Source of the DNA: Rubrivivax sp.
Lineage (GTDB): Bacteria; Pseudomonadota; Gammaproteobacteria; Burkholderiales; Burkholderiaceae_C
Length of the DNA: 40,992 bases
Assembly (NCBI GenBank): GCA_020852865.1
Contig: JADYZZ010000030.1
Span: 1-40,992, forward strand
Direction: 5' to 3'
Shown here one piece after another: positions 1 through 9,887 of the stretch; within the stretch, counting starts at the first letter, position 1; every line of letters begins with the position of its first letter. The translations under genes and the position numbers were made by a program. The notes beneath the pieces were generated by a model. The model made no database searches, was not told where the DNA came from, and saw nothing but the letters and a program-made list of their open reading frames with translations.

Positions 1-20
1 GGGGGATGGGGGGGTTTCGT

Positions 21-1566
21 GTTTTCCGAGGCGATGAGCCTCGGCCTCATTGAAGCCCGAGGGCCTCGAGCTGGCACTGATGCGGCTGGCCGGTTTTCCG
101 AGGCGATGAGCCTCGGCCTCATTGAAGCGCGTTCTTCTGCGCCACCTACTTCCCGCACTACATCGTTTTCCGAGGCGATGAGCCTCGGCCTCATTGAAGC
201 GCCTGCAGCCGCCACGTGCCGGCCTGGTCGAGCGTGTTTTCCGAGGCGATGAGCCTCGGCCTCATTGAAGCGTTGCCGGCCGCGCGGCACTGCCCGGTGC
301 CCGGCAGCCGGTTTTCCGAGGCGATGAGCCTCGGCCTCATTGAAGCGCCCTGGATGCATCACGCCGGACGGTGGCACGACCGTTGTCCGAGGCGATGAGC
401 CTCGGCCTCATTGAAGCGGCGGCGTGTCGGCGATGGGCGGCGGCGGCGGCGGTTTTCCGAGGCGATGAGCCTCGGCCTCATTGAAGCGAGCGCCGGACCA
501 GGAACGCGCTGCGTTTGAGGCGTGTTTTCCGAGGCGATGAGCCTCGGCCTCATTGAAGCCCAATAGACGACGCTGTACGCGTTGACTGCGTGCCGTTTTC
601 CGAGGCGATGAGCCTCGGCCGCATTGAAGCACCGGTCCGCCAGACCCACACAGGCAAACGGCAAAACGTTTTCCGAGGCGATGAGCCTCGGCCTCATTGA
701 AGCAGGATGGCGTCGGTCATCGTGTCGATGACGATCTCGTTTTCCGAGGCGATGAGCCTCGGCCTCATTGAAGCCTCTTGAGGTAGTAGATCGTGTTGGC
801 GGCGAGTCCTGTTTTCCGAGGCGATGAGCCTCGGCCTCATTGAAGCCTCGCCGCGTAGGCCGCGGCGTCGAGCGCCATGTCGTTTTCCGAGGCGATGAGC
901 CTCGGCCTCATTGAAGCAGCAGCCAGTCGTGCAGCACCGCGGCCTGCGCGTAGGTTTTCCGAGGCGATGAGCCTCGGCCTCATTGAAGCGTCGTGGGCGA
1001 GTTCGCCAGTGAGTGCGTGCGCATGTTTTCCGAGGCGATGAGCCTCGGCCTCATTGAAGCACGGCGCCCTCGATCGTGCTCTGGGCGGTGGCGCGCGTTT
1101 TCCGAGGCGATGAGCCTCGGCCTCATTGAAGCCGCGCATGCCGGTGTTGCTCGCGTTCAGCCAGGCGGTTTTCCGAGGCGATGAGCCTCGGCCTCATTGA
1201 AGCGGCGCCGAGCTCGCGGCGCAGTGGCGCTGAGGGCGCGTTTTCCGAGGCGATGAGCCTCGGCCTCATTGAAGCCTCGGCGTTGCGAATCTGGTCGGCG
1301 TAGATCTGGCGGGTTTTCCGAGGCGATGAGCCTCGGCCTCATTGAAGCTCCCAGAACCGCATGCGCACGCCAGGAGGCAGCCAGGTTTTCCGAGGCGATG
1401 AGCCTCGGCCTCATTGAAGCGGGACGAGCTTTGCCACGGTGTACGAGTTTCCAAACGGTTTTCCGAGGCGATGAGCCTTGGCCTCATTGAAGCAGACGCT
1501 TGGCCACAACATCGAGAGCGCCTTCGGCCAGTTTTCCGAGGCGATGGGCCTCGGCCTCATTGAAGC
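21..1566 (+). CRISPR. CRISPR array, 22 repeats of 36 bp and 21 spacers, open to the left
   Basis: Twenty-two copies of a 36-bp repeat start at 21, 93, 165, 236, 311, 382, 452, 524, 595, 668, 739, 811, 882, 954, 1025, 1097, 1168, 1240, 1313, 1385, 1458 and 1531; the 21 spacers are 34-39 bp, mostly 35-36. The repeat begins GTTTTCCGAGG, ends CATTGAAGC and contains a perfect 7-bp hairpin (CCGAGGC, loop GATGA, GCCTCGG). Four copies carry one substitution: repeat 6 (T4G), repeat 9 (T27G), repeat 21 (C22T) and repeat 22 (A17G). The last two copies being degenerate marks the leader-distal end, so the leader should lie to the left and transcription should run rightward. Bases 1-20 may be the end of a further spacer or of the leader. 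An ATTGAARC-type 3' end giving the crRNA 5' tag is common in type III and some type I systems, but no cas gene is present to settle the type. Confidence 0.98.
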
Positions 1567-1639
1567 CTGGACGCGTGGACGGATGCACTGGTCCATAAGA
1601 GCCGCTCAGCGCGAAGCACTGCATCGGTCGGTGGCCGTG

Positions 1640-1825
1640 CTGCGTGCGTGGGCGCGCGCGCACATCCTGCCCGAGAGCATCCCGCTCGAGGACATCGTCG
1701 CCCGGGCGCGCGCATACATGGCGGCGTACAAGGTGCCGCGCGCAGTCGAGTGCGTGGACGCGCTGCCCAAGAGCGGCTCGGGCAAGGTGATGTGGCGCCG
1801 GCTGCAGCAGCGCGATGGCGTCTGA
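1640..1825 (+). pseudogene. 3' remnant of an AMP-dependent acyl-CoA synthetase
   Basis: The open frame ending at 1825 carries about 50-60 residues resembling the very C-terminus of AMP-binding acyl-CoA ligases: AYKVPRAVECVDALPKSGSG followed by KVMWRRLQ. In this family the lysine of the SGK motif is the catalytic lysine of the adenylation half-reaction. Everything upstream (P-loop, adenylation core) is missing; the frame runs back into CRISPR repeats within roughly 75-110 bp. The left boundary given is approximate, because homology fades between the last repeat and about 1670. An intact ligase would have about 500-570 residues. Its neighbours downstream are beta-oxidation genes, which fits a former fatty-acid activating enzyme. 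It has no start signal of its own and is probably non-functional. Inference: the ancestral gene was beheaded by the event that placed the array here. Confidence 0.75.
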
Positions 1826-1863
1826 GCCTGAGGCCGCGCCGCGATCGCCGCGCATCGCCGACC

Positions 1864-1869
1864 TACAAT
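1864..1869 (+). promoter_or_regulatory. possible -10 element of the fatty-acid cluster
   Basis: The hexamer TACAAT lies 43 bp upstream of the first start codon of the cluster and matches the sigma70 -10 consensus at five of six positions. No good -35 hexamer is visible 16-18 bp upstream, so this is only a candidate. Confidence 0.3.
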
Positions 1870-1911
1870 TCATGCATCGTTTCGTTTTCGCCTTCCGCTC
1901 GAGGAGACGCC

Positions 1912-4020
1912 ATGGGCGCCAAGTACGAACTTCGCGGCGACGTCGCCGTCATCACGCTGGACAACCCGCCGGTCAACGGCCTGGGTTACGACACGCGGCG
2001 CGAGTGCAGCGCCGGCCTGGACCGGGCGATCGACGACGCCGCCGTGCGCGCCGTGGTCATCACCGGCGGCGGCCGGGCTTTCTCGGGCGGCGCCGACATC
2101 AAGGAATTCGGCTCGCCCAAGGCGCTGGCCGAGCCGAACCTGCACTCGCTCATCCGCCAGATCGAGAACAGCCCCAAGCCCGTCGTGGCGGCCATCAACG
2201 GCACCTGCATGGGCGGCGGCCTCGAGCTCGCGCTGGGCATGCACTACCGGCTCGCCGCCGCGGGCGTCGACATCGCGCTGCCCGAGGTCAAGCTCGGCTT
2301 GCTGCCCGGCGCCGGAGGCACGCAGCGCCTGCCGCGCGCCGTGGGCGTCGAGACCGCGCTCAACATGATCGTCAGCGGCGAGGCGGTCAAGAGCGATCTG
2401 CTGGCTGCGGTACCGGGGCAGAAGCTGCTCGAGCGGGTGGCGGCCGACGACGTGGTCGGCGCCGCGGTGCAGTTCGCGCGTGACAAGGCGGCCGAGCACG
2501 CCGCGGGCAAGCCGCTGCCGCTGGTGCGCCGGCTCGAAGCCCGGCACCGCGATCCGGACGCCTACTTCCAGTTCGCGCGCAACATGGTCAAGGGCATGGC
2601 GAAGAACTTCCCGGCGCCGGCCAAGTGCGTGGACGCGGTGGCGGCGAGCGTCGGGCGCAGGTTCGAGGACGGCCTCGCGCACGAGCGCGAGCTGTTCCTC
2701 GGCCTGATGATGTCGCCCGAGTCCAAGGCGCTGCGCCACGCCTTCTTCGCCGAGCGCGCCGCGGCCAAGATCCCCGACGTGCCCGAGGACACGCCGCAGC
2801 GCAAGATCGCGAAGGTGGCCGTCATCGGCGCCGGCACGATGGGCGGCGGCATCGCGATGAACTTCCTCAACGCAGGCATCCCGGTCACGATCCTCGAGAT
2901 GAAGCAGGAGGCGCTCGACCGCGGCCTGGCCACCATCCGCAGGAACTACGAGGCCCAGGTGAAGAAGGGCAAGCTCGCTCAGGAAAAGTACGAGCAGCGC
3001 ATGGCGCTGCTCGCGCCGACGCTCGGCTACGACGACCTGAAGGACGCCGACCTGGCGATCGAGGCCGTGTTCGAGGACATGGGCGTCAAGGAGACGGTGT
3101 TCAGGCAGCTCGACGAGGTGATGAAGCCCGGCGCCATCCTCGCCAGCAACACCAGCACGCTCGACGTCGACCGGATCGCGGGCTTCACCCGGCGGCCGCA
3201 GGACGTGATCGGCATGCATTTCTTCAGCCCGGCCAACGTCATGAAGCTGCTGGAGGTGGTGCGCGGCAAGGCCACCGCCAAGGACGTGCTGGCCACCGTG
3301 ATGGCGCTGGCCCGCAAGATCCGCAAGACGGCGGTGGTGAGCGGCGTGTGCGACGGGTTCATCGGCAACCGCATGATCGAGCAGTACTTCCGCCAGGCCG
3401 GCTTCCTGCTCGAGGAGGGCTGCACGCCCGCCCAGGTCGACCGGGCGATCGAGAAGTTCGGCTTCGCGATGGGGCCGTTCCGCATGGGCGATCTGGCCGG
3501 CAACGACATCGGCTGGGCGATCCGCAAGCGCCGCTACGTCGAGCAGCCCGGGCTGCGCTACAGCAAGACCGCCGACTTGCTGTGCGAGATGGGGCGCTAC
3601 GGCCAGAAGACCGGCGCCGGCTGGTACGACTACCAGCCGGGCAGGCGCGACGCGATCCCGAGCCCGCAGGTCGAGGAGATGATCGTCAGGCAACGTGCCG
3701 CCGTGGGCATCGCGCCGCGCAAGATCGACGACGAGGAGATCGTGCAGCGACTCGTCTATGCCCTGGTCAACGAAGGCGCCAAGATCGTCGACGAAGGCAT
3801 CGCCAGCAAGGCCAGCGACATCGACATGGTCTACCTCACCGGCTACGGCTTTCCGCTGTACCGCGGCGGGCCGATGTGCTACGCCGACACCCAGGGCCTG
3901 TTCAACGTCGTGCAGGCCATGAAGCGCTTCGCGCGCAACCCGCACGACGACCAGGCCTTCTGGCAGCCGGCGCCGCTGCTGGCGCGGCTGGCGGCCGAGG
4001 GCAAGAGCTTCAGCGCGTGA
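1912..4020 (+). CDS. bifunctional enoyl-CoA hydratase / 3-hydroxyacyl-CoA dehydrogenase (FadB/FadJ type)
   Basis: 702 residues, near the usual 700-730 for FadB/FadJ alpha subunits. It hydrates 2-enoyl-CoA and oxidises the resulting L-3-hydroxyacyl-CoA with NAD in the cytoplasmic beta-oxidation cycle. The N-terminal crotonase domain (about 1-190) shows GGGRAFSGGADIKEF near residue 50, MGGGLELALG near 99 and PEVKLGLLPGAGGTQRLPR near 123-141, which carry the oxyanion hole and the two catalytic glutamates. The NAD-binding dehydrogenase domain starts at about 300 with VAVIGAGTMGGGIAMNF; HFFSPANVMKLLEVV near 435 carries the catalytic histidine. Two 3HCDH C-terminal domains follow. The start at 1912 has GAGGAG five bases upstream and matches the family N-terminus. 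It is the first intact gene of the cluster; the thiolase partner (5540) is separated from it by a peptidase gene. FadB versus FadJ cannot be decided here. Confidence 0.93.
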   Translation: MGAKYELRGDVAVITLDNPPVNGLGYDTRRECSAGLDRAIDDAAVRAVVITGGGRAFSGGADIKEFGSPKALAEPNLHSLIRQIENSPKPVVAAINGTCMGGGLELALGMHYRLAAAGVDIALPEVKLGLLPGAGGTQRLPRAVGVETALNMIVSGEAVKSDLLAAVPGQKLLERVAADDVVGAAVQFARDKAAEHAAGKPLPLVRRLEARHRDPDAYFQFARNMVKGMAKNFPAPAKCVDAVAASVGRRFEDGLAHERELFLGLMMSPESKALRHAFFAERAAAKIPDVPEDTPQRKIAKVAVIGAGTMGGGIAMNFLNAGIPVTILEMKQEALDRGLATIRRNYEAQVKKGKLAQEKYEQRMALLAPTLGYDDLKDADLAIEAVFEDMGVKETVFRQLDEVMKPGAILASNTSTLDVDRIAGFTRRPQDVIGMHFFSPANVMKLLEVVRGKATAKDVLATVMALARKIRKTAVVSGVCDGFIGNRMIEQYFRQAGFLLEEGCTPAQVDRAIEKFGFAMGPFRMGDLAGNDIGWAIRKRRYVEQPGLRYSKTADLLCEMGRYGQKTGAGWYDYQPGRRDAIPSPQVEEMIVRQRAAVGIAPRKIDDEEIVQRLVYALVNEGAKIVDEGIASKASDIDMVYLTGYGFPLYRGGPMCYADTQGLFNVVQAMKRFARNPHDDQAFWQPAPLLARLAAEGKSFSA

Positions 4021-4033
4021 GCGGGGCCGCGCG

Positions 4034-5521
4034 GTGCTGAGGCGCCTGGCGCTCGGGCTGCTGGCGCTCGTCGCGGCGCTGGCGCTGGTGCTCGTGGCCA
4101 ACACGCTGCGCCAGCGCTCGCGCCAGCTCGCGGCGGCGCCGCTGCAGCCGCTCGCGGTCGACGTCGGCGCCGTGGCCGAGGCGCTGGCCGAAGCCGTGCG
4201 CGCCAGGACGGTCAGCGGCCTGCCCGAGGCGGCAGCCGAGACCGCCGCCGCGCTCGAGCGGCTGCAGCTGCAGCTGCGCGCACGCTACCCGCGCGTGCAT
4301 GCCGCGCTCGAACTCGAGCGTGTGGGCGGCGCGAGCCTGCTCTACACCTGGCGCGGCAGCGATGCCAAGGAGCTGCCGATCGCGCTGCTGGCGCACCAGG
4401 ACGTGGTGCCGGTCGCGCCCGGCACCGAAGCGCTGTGGACCAGGCCGCCTTTCGACGGCGTGATCGAAGGCGGCTTCGTCTGGGGCCGCGGCACGCTCGA
4501 CGACAAGAGCAGCCTCGTCACCCAGCTCGAGGCGGCCGAGCGGCTGCTGGCCGAGGGCTTCGCGCCGCGGCGCACCGTCTACTTCGCCTTCGGCCACGAC
4601 GAGGAGGTCGAGGGCCACGCCGGCGCGCAGGCGATCGTCGAGCTGCTGCGCCGGCGCGGCGTGCGCCTCGAGTACGTGCTCGACGAGGGGCTCGCCGTGA
4701 CCGAGGGCGTGCTGCCCGGCGTGCGCCAGCCGCTGGCGCTGATCGGCCTGGCCGAGAAAGGCTCGGTGTCGGTGCAGCTCGTGGCGACGGCGGCGCCCGG
4801 CCACGCGTCGATGCCGCCTGCCGCGCCCGGCGCCAGTGCGATCGGGATGTTGAGCGCGGCGCTGGTCCGGCTCGACCGCCAGCCGATGCCCGGCGGCATC
4901 CAGGGCGCGGCTGCGGCGATGTTCGAGGCCGTCGCACCCGAGCTGCCCTTTGTCCAGCGGCTGGCGATGTCCAACCTCTGGCTGCTGCGCCCGTTCGTCG
5001 AGCGCCGCCTGTCCGAGGGCGCGGCCACCAACGCGCTCATGCGCACGACCGGCGCGATGACGATCCTGAGCGCCGGCAATAAGGACAACGTGCTGCCCGG
5101 ACGCGCCGAGGCGGTGCTGAACTTCCGCATCCTGCCCGGCGACAGCGCGGCCGGCGTGATCGAGCATGTCAGGCGCGTGATCGCCGACGACCGCATCGAG
5201 GTGCAGGCGCTGGGCGCGGCGTTCGAGCCTTCGCGCCTGGCCTCGCCCGACACGGCGGGTTTTCGCACCGTCGCGCGCGCCGTGCGCGAGGTGTTCCCCG
5301 ACGCGCTCGTCGCCCCCGGCCTGATGCTGGCTGCTTCCGACGCGCGCCACTACGACGTGCTGGCCGACGCGAGCTACCGCTTCATGCCGATCCGCTTCAC
5401 GCCGGAGGACCTGGCGCGCCCGCACGGCACCGACGAGCGCATCGCCGTCGCGCAGCTGGCCGACATGGTCCGCTTCTACCACCGCCTGCTGCAGCTTGCC
5501 GCCGGCGCCCCAGCGCCCTGA
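4034..5521 (+). CDS. M20 family zinc metallopeptidase, membrane-anchored (PM20D1/CPS1-like)
   Basis: 495 residues starting at a GTG 13 bp after the previous stop. Residues 3-24 form a hydrophobic segment after two arginines, a signal anchor or signal peptide that puts the catalytic part outside the cytoplasm. The M20 metal and catalytic signatures are in order: LLAHQDVVPVAP (His121), WGRGTLDDKSS (Asp156/157), GHDEEVEGHAG (Glu190/191), VLDEG near 214 and a late DARHYDVL near 435 supplying the distal histidine ligand. An inserted dimerisation domain lies between about 230 and 350, as in carboxypeptidase S and PM20D1 relatives, which hydrolyse or make N-acyl amino acids. That substrate class would suit its place between beta-oxidation genes (release of fatty acids from N-acyl amino acids), but this is inference. 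Class assignment is sure; the substrate is not. Confidence 0.85.
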   Translation: MLRRLALGLLALVAALALVLVANTLRQRSRQLAAAPLQPLAVDVGAVAEALAEAVRARTVSGLPEAAAETAAALERLQLQLRARYPRVHAALELERVGGASLLYTWRGSDAKELPIALLAHQDVVPVAPGTEALWTRPPFDGVIEGGFVWGRGTLDDKSSLVTQLEAAERLLAEGFAPRRTVYFAFGHDEEVEGHAGAQAIVELLRRRGVRLEYVLDEGLAVTEGVLPGVRQPLALIGLAEKGSVSVQLVATAAPGHASMPPAAPGASAIGMLSAALVRLDRQPMPGGIQGAAAAMFEAVAPELPFVQRLAMSNLWLLRPFVERRLSEGAATNALMRTTGAMTILSAGNKDNVLPGRAEAVLNFRILPGDSAAGVIEHVRRVIADDRIEVQALGAAFEPSRLASPDTAGFRTVARAVREVFPDALVAPGLMLAASDARHYDVLADASYRFMPIRFTPEDLARPHGTDERIAVAQLADMVRFYHRLLQLAAGAPAP

Positions 5522-5539
5522 ACCACCGAAGGAATGCCC

Positions 5540-6715
<1,176 letters not shown>

Positions 6716-6752
6716 GCGGGCGGCCCGCAGTCTCTCAGGCCAAGCCGCGGCG

Positions 6753-7205
6753 ATGATCGACCTCGAGGCCGCGCGGCGCTTCTTCCGCCTGGCGCCGTTC
6801 ATGGTGGAGCTCGGTGTCGAGCCCGTCGCCATCGGCGAGGGCCGGCTGACGACGGCGCTCGTGATCGCCGAGCGCCACCTGCAGCACACCGGGCAGGTGC
6901 ACGCGGGCGTGTCGGCGGCGATGGCCGACCACACGATGGGTGCGGCGGCGCAGACGCTGGCGCCGGCCGGCCTGTGGGCGTTGACGGCCGACCTGAAGGC
7001 GAGCCTGCTGCGCGCCGCCCGGGGCGAGCGGCTGCTGTGCGAAGCCTGGGTCATCAAGTCCGGGCGCACGCTCGCCTTCACCGAGGCCGAGGTGTACGTC
7101 GAGCACGCCGGCGCACGCACGCTGGTGATGAAGGCCTCGGCGACGATGGCGCTGGCCGGCCACGTCGCGCCCGCGGCGCCGGGCGCGGTGCCGGCCGGGC
7201 TCTGA
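6753..7205 (+). CDS. hotdog-fold acyl-CoA thioesterase, PaaI/YiiD-like
   Basis: 150 residues, the normal length for a single hotdog domain. The stretch HTGQVHAGVSAAMADHTMG at about 49-67 corresponds to the H-G-G/A central helix region of PaaI-like thioesterases, which hydrolyse acyl-CoA to free acid and CoA in the cytoplasm. The gene sits 37 bp after the thiolase and 6 bp before an acyl-CoA dehydrogenase, so it probably belongs to the same transcript and may relieve CoA trapping when acyl-CoA intermediates accumulate. Substrate chain length cannot be read from sequence. A second, different hotdog gene follows at 9888. Confidence 0.8.
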   Translation: MIDLEAARRFFRLAPFMVELGVEPVAIGEGRLTTALVIAERHLQHTGQVHAGVSAAMADHTMGAAAQTLAPAGLWALTADLKASLLRAARGERLLCEAWVIKSGRTLAFTEAEVYVEHAGARTLVMKASATMALAGHVAPAAPGAVPAGL

Positions 7206-7211
7206 GGCGGC

Positions 7212-9041
7212 ATGCGCACCACGCTCGATTTCCTGCTGCACGACTGGCTGCGCGTGGCCGAGCTGACGGCGCGGCCGCGCCACGCCGAGCATTCGGCCGA
7301 GACCTTCGCGCAGGTGCTCGACATGTGCGAGCGCATCGCGCGCGAGAAGTACGCGCCGTTCAACCGCCTGGTCGACACCGAGGAGCCGCGCGTCGTTGCG
7401 GGGCCCGAGGGCGATCGCGTCGTGCTGCCGCAGGCCACGCACGAGGCCTGGCACGCCTATGCCGCCAGCGGCATGCTCGCCGCCGCGCAGGACTACGAGC
7501 TGGGCGGCATGCAGCTGCCCTACACGGTGGAAGCGGCGGGCAACGCCTTCTTCGCCAAGGCCTCGGTCAGCATCGGCGCGGGCATGCTCACCAGCGGCAA
7601 CGCCAACCTGCTGCTGGCGCACGGCACGCCGCGCCAGCGCGAGGTGTTCGCCGCGGCCGAATTCGCCGGCCGCTGGAGCGGCACGATGTGCCTGTCGGAG
7701 CCGCAGGCCGGCTCGAGCCTGTCCGACATCGCCACGCGCGCCGAACCCGACGGCGCCGACTTCGAGCGCGATCCGCTGGGCCCGCGCTATCGGCTGCGCG
7801 GCCACAAGATGTGGATCTCGGCGGGCGAACACGAGCTCACCGAGAACATCGTCCACCTCGTGCTGGCCAAGATCCCTGGGCCCGAAGGTCGCCTGGTCGC
7901 GGGCACGCGCGGCATCTCGCTCTTCGTCGTGCCCAAGAAGCTGGTCGACGCCGACGGCCGACTCACCGGCGAGCGCAACGACGTCGCCCTGGCCGGCCTC
8001 AACCACAAGTGCGGCTGGCGCGGCACCAGCAACACGCTGCTCAACTTCGGCGAGGGCCGGTTCCGGCCGGGCGGCGCGGCGGGCGCGATCGGCTACCTCG
8101 TCGGCAGCCCGGGCGAAGGCCTGCGCTGCATGTTCCACATGATGAACGAGGCGCGCATCGCCATCGGGATGTGTGCGGCGATGCTCGGCATGGCCGGCTT
8201 CGAGGCCAGCCTCGAATACGCGCGTCAGCGGCCGCAGGGCCGGCCGCTCGGGCCGCAAGGCAAGGACGCGGCGCAGCCGCAGGTGCCGATCGTCGAGCAC
8301 GCCGACGTCAAGCGCATGCTGCTCGCGCAGAAGGCCTACGCCGAAGGTGCGCTCGCGCTCGAGCTGTATTGCGCGCGTCTGGTCGACGACAGGCGCAGCG
8401 GCGACGCCGCGGCGGCACGCGAGGCCGCGCTGCTGCTCGAGGTGCTCACGCCCGTGGCCAAGAGCTGGCCGAGCGAATGGTGCCTGGAGGGCAACTCGCT
8501 CGCGATCCAGGTGCTGGGCGGCTACGGCTACACGCGCGACTTCCCGGTCGAGCAGTACTGGCGCGACCAGCGTCTGAACATGATCCACGAGGGCACGCAC
8601 GGCATCCAGGCGCAGGACCTGCTCGGGCGCAAGGTGGTGATGGACGGCGGCGCCGGCTTCGCGCTGTTCGCGGCGCGCGTCGAGGCAACCGTGCGCGGCG
8701 CGGCGCCGCGGCCCGAGCACGCTGCGCAGGCGCAGGCGCTGGCGGGCGCGCTCGGGCGGCTGCGCGCGGCCACGCAGGGCGCCTGGGCCAGCGGCAACGC
8801 CGAGGAGGCGCTGGCCAACGCCACGCCCTACCTGCAGGCCTTCGGCCATGTCGTGCTGGCCTGGATCTGGCTCGATGTGGCGCTGGCGCTCGAGGCCGGC
8901 GCCGCACCCACGTTCGCAGCGGGCAAGCGCGCCGCGCTGCGCTACTTCTACGCCTACGAGCTGCCCCGCATCGACGCCTGGCTCGGCGTCGTCGCACGCC
9001 GCGAGCCGCTGCTGCGCGAAGTGCAGCCGGCCTGGCTCTGA
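7212..9041 (+). CDS. acyl-CoA dehydrogenase with C-terminal extension (DmdC-like architecture)
   Basis: 609 residues. It oxidises acyl-CoA to 2-enoyl-CoA with FAD, passing electrons to ETF. Seen in order: an N-terminal helical part, MCLSEPQAGSSLSDIATRA (FAD/substrate loop, about 157-175), the beta domain with MWISAGEHELTENIVHLVLA, a C-terminal helical domain, and MIHEGTHGIQAQDLLGRK near 457-474, where Glu460 is the likely catalytic base. About 120 further residues follow, the acetyl-CoA-dehydrogenase C-terminal-like extension known from the 590-610-residue subgroup that includes DmdC (3-methylmercaptopropionyl-CoA dehydrogenase). The start ATG is six bases after the thioesterase stop. Long- or branched-chain acyl-CoA is a guess from context; the length and extension are seen directly. 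Confidence 0.9.
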   Translation: MRTTLDFLLHDWLRVAELTARPRHAEHSAETFAQVLDMCERIAREKYAPFNRLVDTEEPRVVAGPEGDRVVLPQATHEAWHAYAASGMLAAAQDYELGGMQLPYTVEAAGNAFFAKASVSIGAGMLTSGNANLLLAHGTPRQREVFAAAEFAGRWSGTMCLSEPQAGSSLSDIATRAEPDGADFERDPLGPRYRLRGHKMWISAGEHELTENIVHLVLAKIPGPEGRLVAGTRGISLFVVPKKLVDADGRLTGERNDVALAGLNHKCGWRGTSNTLLNFGEGRFRPGGAAGAIGYLVGSPGEGLRCMFHMMNEARIAIGMCAAMLGMAGFEASLEYARQRPQGRPLGPQGKDAAQPQVPIVEHADVKRMLLAQKAYAEGALALELYCARLVDDRRSGDAAAAREAALLLEVLTPVAKSWPSEWCLEGNSLAIQVLGGYGYTRDFPVEQYWRDQRLNMIHEGTHGIQAQDLLGRKVVMDGGAGFALFAARVEATVRGAAPRPEHAAQAQALAGALGRLRAATQGAWASGNAEEALANATPYLQAFGHVVLAWIWLDVALALEAGAAPTFAAGKRAALRYFYAYELPRIDAWLGVVARREPLLREVQPAWL

Positions 9042-9084
9042 CGCCCCCGCGCCGCCCGCCAGCGCTTTGCCGCGAAGGCCCGAG

Positions 9085-9876
9085 ATGAGCACACCGATCC
9101 GCGAACTGTTCGACCTGAGCGGCCGCTGCGCCCTCGTCACCGGCGGCTCGCGCGGCCTGGGCCTGCAGATCGCCGAGGCGCTGGGAGAGGCCGGCGCAAA
9201 GGTCATGCTCACCGCGCGCAAGGCACCGGACCTCGAGGAGGCGGCGGCCGAGCTGGCCGCGCGCGGCGTCGACGCGCGCTGGATCGCCGCCGACGCCAGC
9301 CGCCCGGCCGAGGTGCAGCGCGTCGTCGACGAGACGCTCGAGCGTCTGGGCCGCATCGACATCCTCGTCAACAACGCCGGCGCCACCTGGGGCGCGCCGA
9401 TCGAGGACTACCCGCTCGAGGCCTGGGACAAGGTGATGAACCTCAACGTGCGCAGCGCGTTCCTGTTCTCGCAGGCGGCGGGGCGCGCCAGCATGCTGCC
9501 GCGCGGCTCGGGCCGCATCATCAACGTCGCGTCGATCGCCGGGCTGGGCGGCAGCAGCGAGGTCAAGTACATCGCCTACGCCACGAGCAAGGGTGCGGTC
9601 GTCAACTTCACGCGGGCGCTGGCCGGCGAATGGGGGCCGCGCGGGATCACCGTCAACGCGCTGGCGCCCGGCTTCTTTCCGACGCGGATGACGCAGGGCT
9701 TGCTGGCGTCGATGGGCGTCGAACGGCTCGCCGCCGAGACGCCGCTGCGGCGCCTGGGCGACGACGACGACCTCAAGGGCGCCGCGGTCCTGCTCGCCAG
9801 CGCGGCGGGCAAGCACATCACCGGCCAGATCCTGGCGGTGGACGGCGGCGTCACTTCGGTGCACCGCGGCGGCTGA
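9085..9876 (+). CDS. short-chain dehydrogenase/reductase
   Basis: 263 residues, a classical SDR using NAD(P)H. Motifs: VTGGSRGLGLQIAEAL near 18-33 (TGxxxGxG cofactor loop), NNAGAT near 93, an ASIAG serine region near 152 and YATSK (catalytic Tyr/Lys) near 166, followed by PGFFPTRM. The motif set fits 3-oxoacyl-ACP/CoA reductases and related 3-hydroxyacyl-CoA dehydrogenases. The ATG at 9085 comes after a 43-bp gap from the dehydrogenase stop and matches the usual distance of 15-20 residues to the glycine motif. Within this cluster it most likely interconverts 3-keto and 3-hydroxy acyl thioesters; the true substrate is unknown. Confidence 0.87.
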   Translation: MSTPIRELFDLSGRCALVTGGSRGLGLQIAEALGEAGAKVMLTARKAPDLEEAAAELAARGVDARWIAADASRPAEVQRVVDETLERLGRIDILVNNAGATWGAPIEDYPLEAWDKVMNLNVRSAFLFSQAAGRASMLPRGSGRIINVASIAGLGGSSEVKYIAYATSKGAVVNFTRALAGEWGPRGITVNALAPGFFPTRMTQGLLASMGVERLAAETPLRRLGDDDDLKGAAVLLASAAGKHITGQILAVDGGVTSVHRGG

Positions 9877-9887
9877 GGGCCAGCTCG

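Noticed and set aside
418..451. GGC-rich spacer 6 as a self-targeting spacer
   Set aside because: It shares only short low-complexity GGC runs with the chromosome genes in this window; no full-length match was seen.
19..1490. Many open frames on both strands with a repeated FSEAMSLGLIEA or MRPRLIASEN peptide
   Set aside because: They are translations of the CRISPR repeat, whose unit is close to a multiple of three; they are not genes.
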